Shown: one piece after another, positions 22,271 through 37,040 of the stretch
Layout of the letters: each line of letters begins with the position of its first letter
Position numbering within the stretch: position 1 is the stretch's first letter
Source: Campylorhamphus procurvoides
Taxonomy: Eukaryota > Chordata > Aves > Passeriformes > Dendrocolaptidae
Length of the DNA: 64,000 bases
Direction: 5' to 3'
Assembly: GCA_013396655.1 (NCBI GenBank)
Contig: WBMV01006616.1
Coordinates: forward strand, 193,620 to 257,619
The notes under the pieces: model-generated
Databases searched by the model: none
What the model was told of the DNA's origin: nothing
What the model saw: the letters and a program-made list of their open reading frames with translations, nothing else
Program-made: the position numbers and the translations under genes

Positions 22271-24527
22271 CTTCTCCTAGAGAAGTCCCTTTCCCTTGGC
22301 TCTGTCAGAAGAAGTCAGTCTTGGTCAGGGATTAGAATCTCTTGGTTGTGTCTCTTGGCACAGAGAAAGAGCACAACATCAAACACAAAATTCCTTTTCT
22401 CAATGTAGTGTATCAGAGATTTCAGTCAATTGCCACCACCACATCTTCAAACTGATGAAGTGCCTGCTTCTAAAAATACCCTTTGCATCTCATATTGTAA
22501 GCACTTTAATGGCTCTGTGATTGTTCCAGATATTTTTCAACAAAACAAAGTTAATGTTCATGTACTTTCAATAAACTTACTGAAGCTGAACACTTCCATT
22601 TGTCACAGGTCAAACAAAGGAACCGCTCTGATAAGTTTTTCAAATGTACATACAGAAATTGGAGTGAGGTGTTATTAGCTCTGATCCACTAATTAAAAAA
22701 AATATTTAAAAGAAATCAAAACTTTCCCCCCACACACCAAGTCCTAGAGATCTTACTAACACCATACTAGGAGAAGAGTAGAATAGGACAGGCTGGTCGA
22801 TTAAAAAAATCAGAATTTTGTAATGACCCCACAAGTAACTACAGTCAAAGAGCAGTTGGATAACACATACTTGATATCAACCAGAGAAGTCTTCAAATAT
22901 TTCTCTCTAGAGTAACTACTATGAGTGGTAGTCAAAGGCTTATTAAAGAAACAGACCCATCTAGTGGTAACACTGGTTTTATGCTAATGCCTCTGGTAGG
23001 CATGAGCAGGGAAGACTGGGGATAAATGAATTATACCATCAGAAAGAGCACCAGCAATCAAAGTTTCACTTTAAGTCAAGTAGAGAGAACTTCTCCTCTA
23101 GTGAAGATGCTGAACAAGCCTTGTCAAATAATTTGGTTTACAAAATATTAGCACTTCTCTGTAGAAAAGACGGAGCCTCACTACTCCAACTTGTCAGTCA
23201 GGAGCAAGGTGAGATTATGGCAGGAAGAGCTCAAATGCACAAGGTAAGGATACTGCTGGAACACCCTTGAGAGACCATAATTTGAGTTCAAAATATCCTA
23301 AATGGCTTCAAAAAGATGTTTTTATAATGTAATGACTTTGAATACATCGGTGCCCAAACAACCTTCCATGCTGAGCAACAGTATGTTTTGCTCATTTGAT
23401 CCAATGTCATTGCATTTGACATTTCTGAGTGGGAATGGTCCCAGGGGATGAGAGCGAAAAAAAACCAAACCCATATCGTGCCAAAATCTGAAAGCCATGC
23501 AATTTTAGGCTTGTCAGAGCATTCTTAGTAAAAAGTGCTAGAAAAGCTAATAAGGGCTCCTCTGATAATGAATTGAAAATGACAGTAAAATTAGCATCAC
23601 TGGTCACGATTTCATGGTAAATAGATCTTGTCAAAATAAATCATTATGCAGTTTTTCAGTGGGAATCTCAGACTTGGGTACTTGGTGCCTCAGGCCATCT
23701 TGATTAGAAAACAAAAGCACTGCCATAACATAATAAAGGGACTAAAACCTGTGAGGGGCCTCAAAAGGCAGCTGTAAAGGAAGGCAGAGAAGAACAAATT
23801 GCTCCAGGGAACCAGATTCCCACCTTGCCCTAACTCCTCCTCTGCCCCCAACTCTGCCGCTGCAGTGGAGAAAACTCAAAATTATCCAAGATGACAAATA
23901 AAATAGACAAGAATGCACACACACACATCCCCACAGAAGGAAGGGTGGGCTCTGGCCTCACATGCAAAGGCAGCCAGATTCCCAAATTTAACTCAATGCT
24001 GAAACCCCTCCAGACACAGGAACCAGAGGGCAGAAAGGAACTGGGAAGAAGTGGGGATGGAGGGATGTAAATGGGGCAGCCAGCAGTGACTCCAGCACAG
24101 GGGAACTGTCAAGGGAGACGAGGTCTTGTCTGGCCCAAGGGAGAGAAAAATCAGAGAGGGAAGAAGCAGCACGTCCATGTCTCCACACAGAATTTGCAGC
24201 TCATCTCTCAGACAGCAAAATCCTCCAAGGAAGATTTCACAGCAACCCTGACAGCATGGCAGGAAAAGACTCCTCCACATTTATAATCTCTGAACCACAA
24301 TTTTCTCCTTTTCCTCATATCCATCAGCCCTGGGCCTGTACAGTCTGGCAGTGGAAAAAAATAAGCCCTCTGCCATCCCCCAGGTCTCTGAGAATTTCAT
24401 TTTCCATCAAAACACCCCTCCCTCTTCTGTTGTGACTCATGAAAATTCTTAGTTACCACTTTGCTGTTCTTTATTCATCTGACAGTATTTGTTGATGTCT
24501 CAGATACAGAAAATGGCCAAACCCTCA
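22271..24527. other. Unique sequence, no gene seen
   Basis: Short open frames only. A brief CA run lies at about 23914-23926. GC content rises around 23940-24180 without a recognisable element. Confidence 0.5.
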
Positions 24528-24982
24528 GCCCCCAACACAAAAGGACATGGACCTGCAGTAGCAAGTCCAGAGGAGGCCACTAAAATTGATCCCAGGGCTG
24601 GATTCCCTCTGCTCTGGAGCCAGGCTGGGAGAACTGGGGGGTCACCTGGAGAAGGGAAGGCTCCAGGGAGACCTGAGAGACCCTCCCAGTGCCTAAAGGG
24701 GCTCCAGGAGAGCTGGAGAGGGACTGGGGACAAAGGATGGAGGGACAGGACACAGGGAATGGCTTCCCAGTGCCAGAGGGCAGGGATGGATGGGATATTG
24801 GGAAGGAATTCCACCCTGGGAGGTTGGGGCAGAGAAGCTGTGGCTGCCCCTGGATCCCTGGGAGTGCCCAAGTCCAGGTTGGATGGGGCTTGGAGCAACC
24901 TGGGCTGGTGGAAGATGTCCCTGCCCATGGCAGGGGTGGAGCTTTAAGGTCCCTTCCAACCCAAACCATTCCATGATTCTAG
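24528..24982 (+). mobile_element. CR1 LINE 3' fragment, about 455 bp
   Basis: Sense CR1 that starts at the caacacaaaaggacatgg block near the end of ORF2. It continues through gtccagaggaggccact, gaagggaaggctccaggga, gatattgggaaggaattcc and cccatggcaggggtgg to the terminus ttccaacccaaaccattcc, atgattct. It overlaps open frames of 152 (plus) and 142 (minus) codons, which are artefacts of the repeat. Confidence 0.93.
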
Positions 24983-27067
24983 GAATACCCTCACCCAGGA
25001 ACATGAACAGCCTCACACCAGAAGTGCATTCTAAGGGAATGGCATCCACACCCCTGAAAGATGCTGCAGGTTCTGGACTGTGAGCTCAGAACACCTCACA
25101 GAGCTCACAGAGCCAGTTCTGGTGCCAAGAGAGCCTTCTGAGGTGGGGGTGTCTCATAGCCCGGGTGTTCCACGTTAAATACAAACACACTCCTTCCAGT
25201 TCAGCAAACACACAGCAGCTTTCAGCTCTCCCCCTCCAATTCTCTCAGCCAGACAGCAGCACTGGGAATCTGCTCTGAGGTTCCCCTCACTGTTCACGCA
25301 TTCCACAAATGCTTTGATTTGCTGTGATGAACACACCCAAAAAGCCTCAGACCTAAGGACTCAAAGCACAAAAGCAAATTGGTACCCAGCTCAAGGACTC
25401 TGCATTCTGTAGTTTTTTGGCTGCTGTGAAGTTACAAATTGAATCACTGGAGGAACAGGGAACCACACACCCAATCAGCTGGAATTTTTCTGTACAAGAT
25501 TTAACTTCTCCCAGAGAGCTTCTCCCCAGGCAAGGGCAGCAGTAAGGAAGTCAGTCTCAACCCCAGAGTGCTCTTTTGGTCCCTGGGACTGTCTAAAAAG
25601 AATAGGGAAAAGCCTACAGGAAAGTCATTTGAGAGGAATAAGAGAAAGGCTCCTGTAAAAAGCTACCTGACAAATAATTGGTCTGCTAAAGAAATATTCC
25701 AGTGGAGTCCTGGAGATAAATTAACTCCTTAAATGATGTCCAAAGGAAAACAAATAGGAAATTGAAAGTAGAACAAGGATTGCAATCCCATCTTTTAGCA
25801 AAGACTGCTGAAATCTATTGCCAAGGATACTATTTCTATTGCTTTATCTCTCAGTTAAACTGGTGCAAGGCACCACCCCTGGGGTCAGCAGGGCTGTGTT
25901 ATCTATTCTTACACAGCTAATTCTCACTGTGCAAAACAGGGACTGGAATTGCTGTGCCATGACAGGTTTTTAAATAACTAATTTGAGACTGAACTTACAA
26001 ACTTGCACAACAGCATCCAAGTCATCAAACCTGGATTGACAGCTTTTTTTATTCAGTATTACTGCCACTTGAATTTTTAATCATCTTCTATAGCAAGACC
26101 CCTGGACAAGTCTAAGTATTGTTATATTTGTGGGCCACTTTTCTGTGCCAAGGGATGCCAGAGCTTTGAAGAGGTGGACTGGACCATTGTGCCAAGGACC
26201 AAATTTAAATTACTCTGCATTGTAATAAGACCACTAAAATTTCTGCAAAGAAACAACTTTTTAGTGCAGACCTTTGATATTTCAGAAAAAATTTGATTTA
26301 TTTCTTTCATCCTCACATGACACAGAACGAGCAGGAACAAAAAATTAAGGAAAAGGAACATAGTAAGATAAACAAATTCCATTAATACATGATGGTAACA
26401 CAAACTTTCTCATACCTACAATTATGCATGAGAGATAAATGGAAAATGGATTTAACATGCCTGTACATGGTGCTCCATTGGGACTCTTGCACAGCTTTGG
26501 AAGCAAGCTGATGGGTCTGATTAAATCAAATCAAAAGCTGAAGCACTTAAATGACAATAAAGGAAAAAACAGCCTTATAATTCAGTGCAAGAACAACTGA
26601 GCTGCTGAAGGAAACCACTGAGCTGCAAATTGATTGGCATAAGCCGGTGAAAACCATTTCTGGGTCACTCACCTCCTGCTTTAGGAGTTTTGAAGCACGT
26701 TTGCTGTCTGACTGTAGCTGTTCACATAGAGGGCATCCAAGTGACTCCAATGCGAAGGATGCCTTAAGTGCCTAGATGCACAGATTTTGGAAATTCAAAT
26801 GCAGAAAGCAGCAGGAGCATGATAAAGGCCATCTTCTGGCACCACTGCTATTAGCACTGAAACTCAGCAGAACAGCAACAAACTGTGGTGGGCACAAACC
26901 CACCCAGCACATTAACCCTGGAACAAGGTTCTCAGGCACCATCAGACCGTCGTGCTCAAGCACAGCACAGCACCTTGGCTCCCAAACTACAGCTCCTCCT
27001 CACAGGTGAGGAAACAGGAAGGCTTTGGAAGCTGGGAAACTACGGCTGCAACACAGAAAATTTCTTC
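24983..27067. other. Unique sequence, no gene seen
   Basis: No exon or interspersed repeat recognised. Confidence 0.5.
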
Positions 27068-27290
27068 ATATATTAGGAAGAAATTCCTCCCTGGGAGGGT
27101 GGGCAGGCCCTGGCACAGGTTGGGCAGAGAAGCTGTGGCTGCCTCTGGATCCCTAGGAATGTCCAGGGCCAGGTTGGACGGGGCTTGGCGCAACCTGGGC
27201 TGGTGGGAGGTGTCCCTGCCCATGGCAGGGGGTGGCACTGGGTGGGCTTTAAGGTCCCTTCCAGCCCAAAGCATTCCATGATTCCATGGT
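27068..27290 (+). mobile_element. CR1 LINE 3' tail
   Basis: Sense CR1 starting in the tattaggaagaaattcctcc block and running through gggtgggcaggccctggc, ccctgcccatggcagggg and cccttccagcccaaagcatt to tccatgattccatgg. It extends about 30 bp further 5' than the truncated copies at 1971, 4584 and 37041, to which it is otherwise closest. Confidence 0.92.
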
Positions 27291-27537
27291 ATCTCTGTAG
27301 ACATCACATACACAGGTATTTGTTTCCACACAGATGGGAAGTCAAGTGCACTGCAGGCACTGGGAAGAGCTGCTTTGCGTTGTTCCTTTTGTTCTCCTTC
27401 TGCCTATACTGCAACTGCTGCTGTGCTGATGGATTCACTAATTATATTTTGATGTGCATGGAGAGATGCTTCACAAAATCTGAGAACTCAAGTCACAAGG
27501 GTAACATCATAGCAGATGGCAAATTTGGGGGGTTGAC

Positions 27538-27550
27538 TTTTTTTTTTTTT
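27538..27550. repeat. T13 homopolymer
   Basis: Thirteen consecutive T. Confidence 0.9.
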
Positions 27551-30500
27551 AACATACCGATCAACTGTTATAAAGCAATCTCATTTATAGTAATTTAAAA
27601 AATACTGTATTTGATATTTTTATAAGCTGTGCAAGCAGACTCAACAAACAGAAATCAGGCCACGTGTTGTTTCTGCAGATGAGCAAAGGGTTCACTTTGA
27701 TTATCCTCTGTGTTGGTACATCAAGAGGATGCAGTGATGGCATTGATGCACAGAGAACTGTTTCCTTCCTCAGATATTGAGCTGATACTGGATTTGAGGT
27801 GACTGATGGAAGCAGGAAGGTGTAGATGTGGCTGTAAGGAATTTAGCAAATCATGTCTGTTAAAAAACAGCTAAAGAGTAAGTGCAGAATCTTCTCGATT
27901 TTGCCTTGAGCTTGTTGCCACCTCCAGCACCTGCCCCTCCTTGGGCCATCCCTCTGAACCCCTGGAAGCATCAGCTGGAGAGAGCACAGGTCCAAGAAGG
28001 CTTTACCAAAGCTCACAGCCCACCTCTCACACTGCTGCAGCTCGAGCTGTGCCAGAGCCATTGTAGCAGAGTTTATTTATTGCTGTTTGATCTCAGAGGA
28101 AAGGATTCAATGGGGTAGTGTTTAATCACCATCCTACAGATTTAATGACACTCGGCAGAAAAGCTGAACTGAAAAGGTGCTGGGGAGTGCAGAGAAAGTG
28201 TTGTGATGTAATTTGGATATTTCTTTTACTCCTACTTAACTTTCAGTCTGTCTGAAGGATTCATAGGCACACGGAGCCTCGAAACTCATTACTTCAGGAT
28301 TCTTGGTTTTTAAGAGATTTCCAGAAAGCTTCTTGAGGGAGCACACATTTGGGTACCCAGGGAACAGTGTGACTGGAGGCTGAGGCTGGGGATGACTTGG
28401 AAGCAGAAATTCTGTATATTCCTCACAAAGGAAGACTGCTTTGTGAGACTCTGCTCCCTCCCTTTTCCATGCTGCTCCTATAGGAGCCGGTAGGACAAAA
28501 TATACTGTACAAGCTCACATCTGGATTGACCTCTGGGCTCTCCGTGACAGGCAAACCCCAGGTAAGAGCAGCTCAGAACTCCCAAGAATGAGCAGCTTCT
28601 TCAGGTGAGAATTACTGTCCTTACAGTCCCCCTACTTTTACATTGCACTGGCATCAAGCTTCCCCCTAATAAAGGGAGGTGTCCTTCCAGGGAAGGCATC
28701 TCCCATCAGGATCACATCCTGCTTTTAGAAGTTCCTCTGCCTGTTGTTGAGCTGATTTGCCCAGCCCTGTGCCCATACAGACACACATTGTGTCAGTGGA
28801 ATCCATGTTGATTTTCCAGAGTTCTTTCCCTTCTTTTCTATGCTAAGCAAAGGATAATACTGCAATATAAAAAGTGGGTCACAAGGACAATAGGGAAGAT
28901 GAACAAATATCACAACATCATTTTTTTCTTCTTTATTTTTTCGAAAAAAATCCCCAAACAACAAAACCAAACAACTTTAAAAGCATTCAAGGACAAAACT
29001 TCTCACTCAGTATGAAGAAAACGTGTTTCATCATCTCACCCCCAAGCTGAAGGGCTGAAGTAGTCCTTTTTCATAACTACTCACAGACAAACTTGCTCTC
29101 TCTATCACATTCTGCTGACAACTTCAATAAAATGAAACTACTTTGGCAATGCAGGAGTATAAGAATTTACACCTACACTACAAATTAGAATTCATATATC
29201 CAAAGTATCCTCCACTTTATGTTTACCAATATACATCATTCACTCTGCTGTGCAAGTCGGATTTTCTATTGACAGCACATTCAGTACTGCTTTGGTACCT
29301 CTTATTTACAGGTAAAAGGAGTGTATTTTTTGTGTAGGGTTGAGGTTGTTTGGGGTTTATTTTGATGATTTGTTTGCCCAGGGGCAGTTGTTTCGGTTTT
29401 GGTCCTTCCAATGCTTTGGATTTCTACCTTTGTACAAGTACCCTGGAAAGGAAGGGACTGAAGTGACACAAAATCATTACACAGCACGAGAGTGGCATGA
29501 AGGGAAGTTCCAAGGCACACACCAGGAACTGCCTTGGCTGTAACAACCCTGCCCTTCAGCACAGCTCCTCAGTGCCCACTCTGATAACAGGACATGCTTG
29601 TTCTACAAGAAGTGGTACAATAAATGACTAAACATTCAGCATCCAAATGGGTTAGGCAACAGAGTAAAGTCTCCAATAACCTAAATATAAGTAGCAAGGG
29701 TAAACTGTATTGTCTTTGCACCCTCACATAAAGTACAAAGTATTACTATCTGAACTTTCAGCTGTATTACATTCTGATCTAGGATTTTTCTTTAAGCAAA
29801 ACCACTGCTGGTCATCTTTTGGATAACTATATATGATATAGATATTTTCATTAAAAAAATAAGAAAAAAATTGAGCTGTTATCAGCTCAAGCATCCTTAA
29901 AATACCAGCACCACTCCCTACAATCCAAGCACTCATAAGAAATATCACAATGTCCTAAAGAAATTTTAAAATAACCATTTTGCATCTCAAGAAATACCAT
30001 CTCGTCTTTGCTCCTGGAGATTAAATGTCCAGAAAGACCAGAACCCACAAAGAAAATGGGAAGCACTCAGGAAGTCGCTGGGAAGCAAACTCACAACAGC
30101 CACAAATATTTATTTATTGAGATATCCAGGTGGGCACAAATAATTTGGATGTCTTAAAGTCTTCAGAAAGTCACCCCTTTTTTCTGACCACACCAGGGAT
30201 CACCCACAATTACAACTCACTGCTGGAACTTTCCCACTCTGTTTTTCCTAATGCTAAAAACAAAACAGAAAACCTGATACATTAGGATTATTTCAATAAA
30301 ATCCATCCAAATGAGCTGCTCTTTATGAAACTTGAAACTTCTACTACAAAAGCCACCACAGGCATGTGCCATTTTCCAGTTCTTCTGAGAAACAATGCAG
30401 TTCACCCTCCAAGCTTCTAAAAGAAATCAGTCAAACACCACAGATATGGGTAAGGTAGTAGAGAACCCAAGGGCACAAATAACTGTGTTGAGATTATTCT

Positions 30501-31370
30501 TCACTCTTCCATTCCTCTCCATGGTGGGTTGATAATCTTTTAGAGGAGAGTGAAAGCAGCCGACCCTTCTCCCCCAGTCCCACACACATAAAAATCATAC
30601 CAAAAGTGAACACCCCTTACACAGGAGAACAAACTCTCACCCTTCTAATAACAAGGACGAGGAGAGGCAGGGAGGGACCTGGGGCTTCTGAAGACACAGA
30701 GAACACAACAAAAGCACCTCCCAAAAAGGGGCCAAACCCAAATCAACTCTTTAAATTTTCTCTAGAAGAACTCCAGTGGAAAACATTTAGGGAAAGGAAA
30801 GCCTGCAAGTCGAAAGTCTCCAGAGGCAGCTAAAGAAAGGACCACCGATTGAGCATCCTGTCAAGGATTGTTTGTTTATCACCTTGGATCCGACTGAGAG
30901 CACCTGCCAATCTCTCAGCAGCCTCCATCCATCACAGAGGGACCATCACATCTCTAGGGCATGAAGTTATAGCTGTGTGTTCCTGCCCTGTCATCACTTC
31001 AGGGTTCCTGCTGCCTGTCCTTCAAAATCTGAAACGCCAAGAGAAGCTGCCAGTCAGAATGAAGTGTCAGTCTTAAAAGATGATGTCAGCTCAGGACTAT
31101 GAACTGCACACAGAGCTGAGGGTGAAACTTCCCTCTATCCCAAAAAGACATCTGCTGGAAGACTAAGCTAGGAGATACCATGTGCAGAAAAGGAAATTAT
31201 TACCTGTTATCTTCTATAATTGCTGCAGAATAACACCACAGGAAACAGATGGGATATGTGATTTCATCTTCACTTAAGCATCAGAAGATTAAAAAAAACC
31301 AAAACCAAACACCAATATTAAGTCTGCTGATTAAAGAAGGGGGTTCAAAACAACAGCCCTTTCTTATAAA

Positions 31371-31431
31371 CAAACCCCCTCCCAAAACCAACAAAACAAC
31401 AACACAAAAATCAAACCCCAAAAACCAGCAA
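31371..31431. repeat. A/C-rich low-complexity tract
   Basis: Plus strand almost only A and C (for example ccaacaaaacaacaacacaa), with a single T and hardly any G. Strand-asymmetric, like the T/G tract at 1402 but in the opposite sense. Confidence 0.7.
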
Positions 31432-32025
31432 GCCACTCAGGTTCTGCCTTCTCTCCCATTAGTTTGTGTGCCATCCTGCCTGCTCTGAGATGATAGGAGA
31501 CTCTTAATTCGGAGAACTACAAGAAAAAACCCCAAATCTTTATTCCACATAAAAGCTAGTAACTTCTCTCACTGCTGTAGTAAGTCTGGTGCTCTGGTAG
31601 CTGATCCTGAGGTTCCAATAGGCTTACAATTTATATTTATTTGTAATTCCCTGTAGCCAAGAATAGAGATCACATAAATGACAAATTAAACAGTCTGAAC
31701 AACAAACTGCTGAGTGCCAAGTGCAAGAGAAGACACTGACAAGACAAAAGATCCAGCTCTGTCATGTCAGGGAAAGAATCCCACCAGGGCCCAAAGCTCA
31801 AGTGCAGAGACCACCATTACATATGGAAAAGGAAAAGTCCTCAAAGAAATATGAGAGGGAAAAAAATAATAGCCATCTCAAAAACCTGGATAAGGACCTG
31901 TGATCTGCTCTGGTACGAAGCTCAACAACAAGAGCTCATTAGCTAATTCTGTGCCTTTTGGCAGAGTTAGTTGTTAAGGCATGAAAAAAAATGCCCCTAA
32001 CTTGGCTAATTAAATTTCCAATGGT

Positions 32026-32043
32026 AAAAAAAAAAAAAAAAAA
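32026..32043. repeat. A18 homopolymer
   Basis: Eighteen consecutive A. No polyadenylation signal or retrocopy was recognised immediately upstream. Confidence 0.9.
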
Positions 32044-34928
32044 TCAATCAAAAGTTTGGAGAATTTCTGTTTGTTGTTTTTTCATTGGGAAGTTAACTGG
32101 GGAACATTCTGAACAATCTCCTTTTGCCAGTGACCTTGGCTCAGACTCCCCATCAGGGAAGATATCACTACTCAAATTGTAATGATTAAGAAAAGAAATT
32201 CAAGCCATTGCCACAAGAAATAAAATAAATAAATACATTAAAAGTAAGTAGGAGACAGCAGATATTGTCAAAAACTATAGCTGGCAATGCTCCTCCACTA
32301 CACACTTTGTGTGTTTGTTTGTCCTGATTACAGACACTTTCAGTCTCTCTTGAACTCCTGCAATTTGTCTAATTTGTTCCAGGAGTAAATGGAAGAAATA
32401 ATGAATATCAAATACCCAAGCTTTCAAGAAGCCAAATGTTCTTCTTTAAAAATAAAAAGAGGAAAAAGAAGGGAATGGCATTTTTAAGAGAGCGTAAACA
32501 CAATATGGTCATTTTCATATGGCTGGCCAAGGCAATTACATGGAAGAAAATGGGACTTCAATGAATAGCAGAATGTAAAGCACTTCATTTTTTTCTCTCA
32601 TTTCCTTCCTTTACAAGCACTTTAAACCAAAAAATGTTGTGCTTCATTAACAGTCTTGGTCTTCAGATGGAGAGAGTGCTTCTGTTTTGGCAACACAGCA
32701 CGTATAAGCCAAGAAGCACAGGACAGAAGTCACACAAAGAAAAAGCATTTTCTTTATTTCCCTGTCCTCTTTCATATTGTAATTTCATTGATTCCCTTAC
32801 TGAATTGGTTGAGATTAAGAACTCATGCAGTTAAGGGAGTCCTACATTGTCCTCTGCAATGAATTACTGGAATAATAATAATTTGTGTTGAAGACAGAAA
32901 CCTTGTGCAAGAAAAACAGCTTTCATTTTGAAAGAAGAGAAAGGGATGGGCTCTTTTACATTCTACTGACATATATTCTACATGCAATTCTAAAGACATT
33001 TGTCAGTCTTTCATCAAGACATGAAAGATTTCATTAACTAGTAACTTTTTACAAAATTTTTTAAAAAGTCATCAGAGGAGCATAAAGCATCTCTTGAGCT
33101 ACTTCACAGATCTATGACTACAAGCAGCAGATCCACCACCAGCAGAGCAATTCAGTCATTTGATAATTCACCTGTCAACCCCAATGGTATTATTGCCAAG
33201 CTTTTTCAGACAATTTTTCTAAATAAAGTTATAAGCTCTAACATCTTCTTTACAGTAACTGCCAAGTTTAGAACAAGAAGTCCAAAAAATGGGTTTATTT
33301 TTGGTATTTCTGCCAGTAGTTAATCACAAGCCTTGGAACCCAGTTTCAGTCGGAAGGACAATAAGATTGTCTACACAGAAAGCAATGGGAGACCTTTTCT
33401 TTTTGGTAAGAGGAGGCCAAGTATGGAGATCACTGGTACTGAGCTCAAGAGGAAAATACTTAATTGTCAGATCACTGAAGTTTCAGATCGAATTTTTTCA
33501 TTTAACTTAGTTTCAAGCTACTACAGGTAAGAATAGGTTCCACCATCAGTTGTATTTTCAAGACAAAAAGTTGAACAGGTTTGTATTTGACCTCCATGAA
33601 ATCTAAAAGCACTTCTCAAATCCTGGTTCGAGACTTACTTTCCCTCATTAAAGTAAGACACAGGCAATGAAACAGCTTGAAATTACGTGAAATTTATACA
33701 GCAACAAGTGAAGTGTCAAAGAAAAGAAGCTGTAGAAGGGAAAGGAATGGGCAGAATGAAGAGCATTAATTGAAAATTTGGGTGAAAGCCACTCACTTGG
33801 AAGGTGAAGAGTAACATAAAAATGCAAGTACAAGCAAATCAGCCTTTCAAAAGCCAAGTGGGAACAGATGAGTTACCACCTGCACTATTTTTAGTCCGGT
33901 CTTTCTACAGGTGACAAACCAAAGGAGAATGCTTAAAAGGAGAAATCTAAACCAAGAGACCTTCCATGGATATTTATGGGGAGAGTTTTCCAAGGACTGT
34001 GGGGCAGAAAGGGTTTCACAGGGGATGAAAACTCTGAGAGGCAGCTGCCCTTTACAGCACAGGGCATGTGAAAGGCCTGAAAGAACCCTGCTTGATTTTC
34101 TTCACAACACAACAGCTCTAACTGACACATTATCAGTTAAAATACATCATATCCAAGTGCAAGTTATTTACAAGGGATGAGTTTAAAAAGCCCAGTCCTT
34201 AGAACATAAGTCTCCACATGTCCCACAAAGGACAAGGTTCTTGTTGATCACATGCATGTTAAAAAAAAAATAGACAAAAAACCAATAGTCTTGACTTGTA
34301 ACAGCAAAAGAGGACAACAAAGCACAGGAGGAACATTCCTCAGATCTTCATTACACCCCAAATCCAGGCAGATGCATATGGTTTTCCTCCAGCTCAACAG
34401 AAAGTTTGTATTCTATTTGTCATATATTTTCAGAATTCCAACATTAACAAAGACACAGAGGTAGGAACCTCAGACATTAGTTAGAATTTCTGGTGTTTGA
34501 ATTTCATGATAAAACAAGTGACAGACTTGCTCGTTCCCCCAGAGGAGGCCAATTTCTTCCCTCCAACCATCAACATCTTTCATATGCTCAGCTTTGATAA
34601 CATCAATGGTTGCAACTAAATTAACAGAAAGTTGATTTTTAGTGTGAAGCCCTTCAAATACTCTCAGCTCTTTATAAATAAGCATCCTCCATGGTCTCAG
34701 GAAATTCAAACTATTAATGTGGAATAATCCACATCTCAGTATCTCCAAGGCAGAACTATCCCTGCTATGTTATTACTTACCACCACTCAATCAAAATTTA
34801 TTTCAAAGGTTCAGTGTTTCAAGGCAATTCACTATGTATGTCAACAAGCCCTGTGGTGAGAAATATTTTCTAAGTTGCAATACAGATTTGGATTGTGGAA
34901 AATGCTGGTGAAAACCAAGAAATACTTT

Positions 34929-34976
34929 AATCACAGAATGGTTTGGATTGGAAGGGACCTAAGAGATCATCTGGAT
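34929..34976 (-). mobile_element. Very short CR1 3' end
   Basis: Antisense CR1 terminus of under 50 bp: aatcacagaatggtttgg, attggaagggacctaagag, atcatctgga. It is the most severely 5'-truncated copy in the window. Confidence 0.85.
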
Positions 34977-37040
34977 CAGAACGAGTAAGGTAATTATGTT
35001 TGTGTAAGTTTATAGACACAGAAAACGTCACAACAGCATCTTGAAGGTGTTCAGTTTTCTGCTGTTACATTTCCTTCAGATTTCAGTGACAATGTAGGGC
35101 ACCGAATCAGTCTTTAATTACATCCCGACTGTAATTCTTCACCTGGACAGATCTCCCTCATGTGGGAGACCTCGTGTGATCCCCAAGCAGTCCAGCAGCA
35201 CACACAGCATATGTGATGATTTCAGCTCCTGAACAGCAGTGACAGGTGATTAGTGAATTTTAATTTGCTTAAAAACACTCTCTACCCCTCAGGGCCCCCA
35301 AATAAATCTATCAGAAGCTTAACAGAGACACTAACCTGCTGAAAGGACTGTGAGAATCACAAGCTCCAAACTTCGATCCCAGCCTCCCAGCAGATTTCAG
35401 CAACCAGCAGTAACTCACTCCACTCAGGGACAAAGCTTTTTTCTTGTGCTTAACTATTTAGCATATCAAGTGATATGGCCCAAAACACTCTCTCCTCAGT
35501 GCCCAAATCTAGTGTTTATATTCTTCCTATTATAATAGGTTAGTTGACCATTTCATTACAACAATCAGGGTGATTTTCTCCCCTTCAATTTTTGCGCAAG
35601 GTATTGACAATTTCCACTCAGACTCATCCATTCTTCAACAGAACTTACCTGTGCACCCCATGAGGTATTTTTGGAACAGCAGCAATTTCCTTAAACTCTC
35701 AATGCAGCCTCTTGCATAGATCTTAAAGCACTTAAGAGAATAATATATCATTTATCCAACTGGAGCAGAGCACAGAGCAGTGAAGGGCTCTTGGTATCCA
35801 CCAAAGTGCCAGAACTGGATTTCTCAGTTTCCTTTCAAACTGCTAAAGAAAGGGAAATACTTTTCACTCAGTGGTGGAAAAGCAACCTGAACTTCAGCTG
35901 TTCGGGGCATGTTTCCTAAACCAATGGACTTTTATCAATGGCAGACATTCTCCTGAATTTGCTCTATTCAAAGAAGAAGTATCTTGGTAAGCTGTGCCAA
36001 AGTGCCCCCAGTTATAGGAATAATCAGCTAATCTCTGACTTGCCATCTGCTCCCAAAGGCCACACAGAGAATGTCATCTGGAAACATGGCTAATAAACAA
36101 AATGGTTATGTGAGAAGGTCTTGTGTCATGCAGCTAAGGAAGATCAGTGGCACTGACCCGAATCCAGGCACCAGGTTGGGAGGGAACTAGTCTAAACTAC
36201 ACAGGTTTAACTCAATTTGAGTTTACCAGCACAAGATGCAAATCAACAAGGGCACCCAAGCTGAACCAAAGTCTCAGCCAGCTGCTGCCAGCACCTCACA
36301 ATTTTAATCATTAAGCTCTTTTTCCTTGAGATTCTCTTGAGGTGGACTTGTTTTTCACAGACATGTGTTAAGTTGTGGCATGCAGACATCCAAACACCTG
36401 ACCAAAACCAAAGAGACCACAAAGGTCTCAAACCACCATGCAAACAGAAAGTGAAAAAATAGCAATTACAGTTTAAGCAACAACAAACAAAAACCCTCAG
36501 GCATTCCACATTAGAACTGAGCATTTAGGGAGAGTGTTTGCTGTGGAACATGTCCTAACCACAAAAGCCAAGGGCACACCTGCTGCTGTGAAGCAGGTTT
36601 TGCTCAGGGCACTTCCAGAGCTCAGCACTTGTGACAATGGGCTGTGACTTAGTTTCATCCTGCTAATTTTTTCACTTACTTTTCCCAACTATAGCAATAC
36701 CCTAAGGATTGCATTGCCCAATTCGAGTTTGGATACAATTACATGTTTCCGCTGTTACTTTAATGGGCTCATTTGCATTAACTGGAAGCATAACCATAAA
36801 AACATAATTTATATTTCTTAAAGCAACGTTCCCAAATCTACAACAGATCAAAAGTAATCTCAGTTTATATCTCTTTAAGCTGTTTGGGACTGCCACCAAG
36901 TGCTGATTATCCACAGTACCTTCAGACTCCAAGTTTGTAAAATTCTAGATACAATACAGAGCAAAACCAGAGAAAGGCCCATATGAGGAAGAACAGAGGA
37001 GAGAAACCCTCTCTGAGCTCACTGAGATCATAAAGCCTGT
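34977..37040. other. Unique sequence, no gene seen
   Basis: No exon or repeat recognised. The longest open frame is 93 codons (36243-36524, minus), with no family. Confidence 0.5.

Larger units (their letters stand above)
27291..34928. other. 7.6 kb of unique, AT-rich sequence
   Basis: The longest stretch without a recognised transposable element. It includes a T run (27538-27550), an A/C-rich low-complexity tract (31371-31431) and an A run (32026-32043). Open frames are all under 95 codons and show no family. Confidence 0.5.

Noticed and set aside
24489..24947. 152-codon open frame and overlapping minus-strand frames
   Set aside because: Derived from the CR1 3' UTR, which is non-coding.
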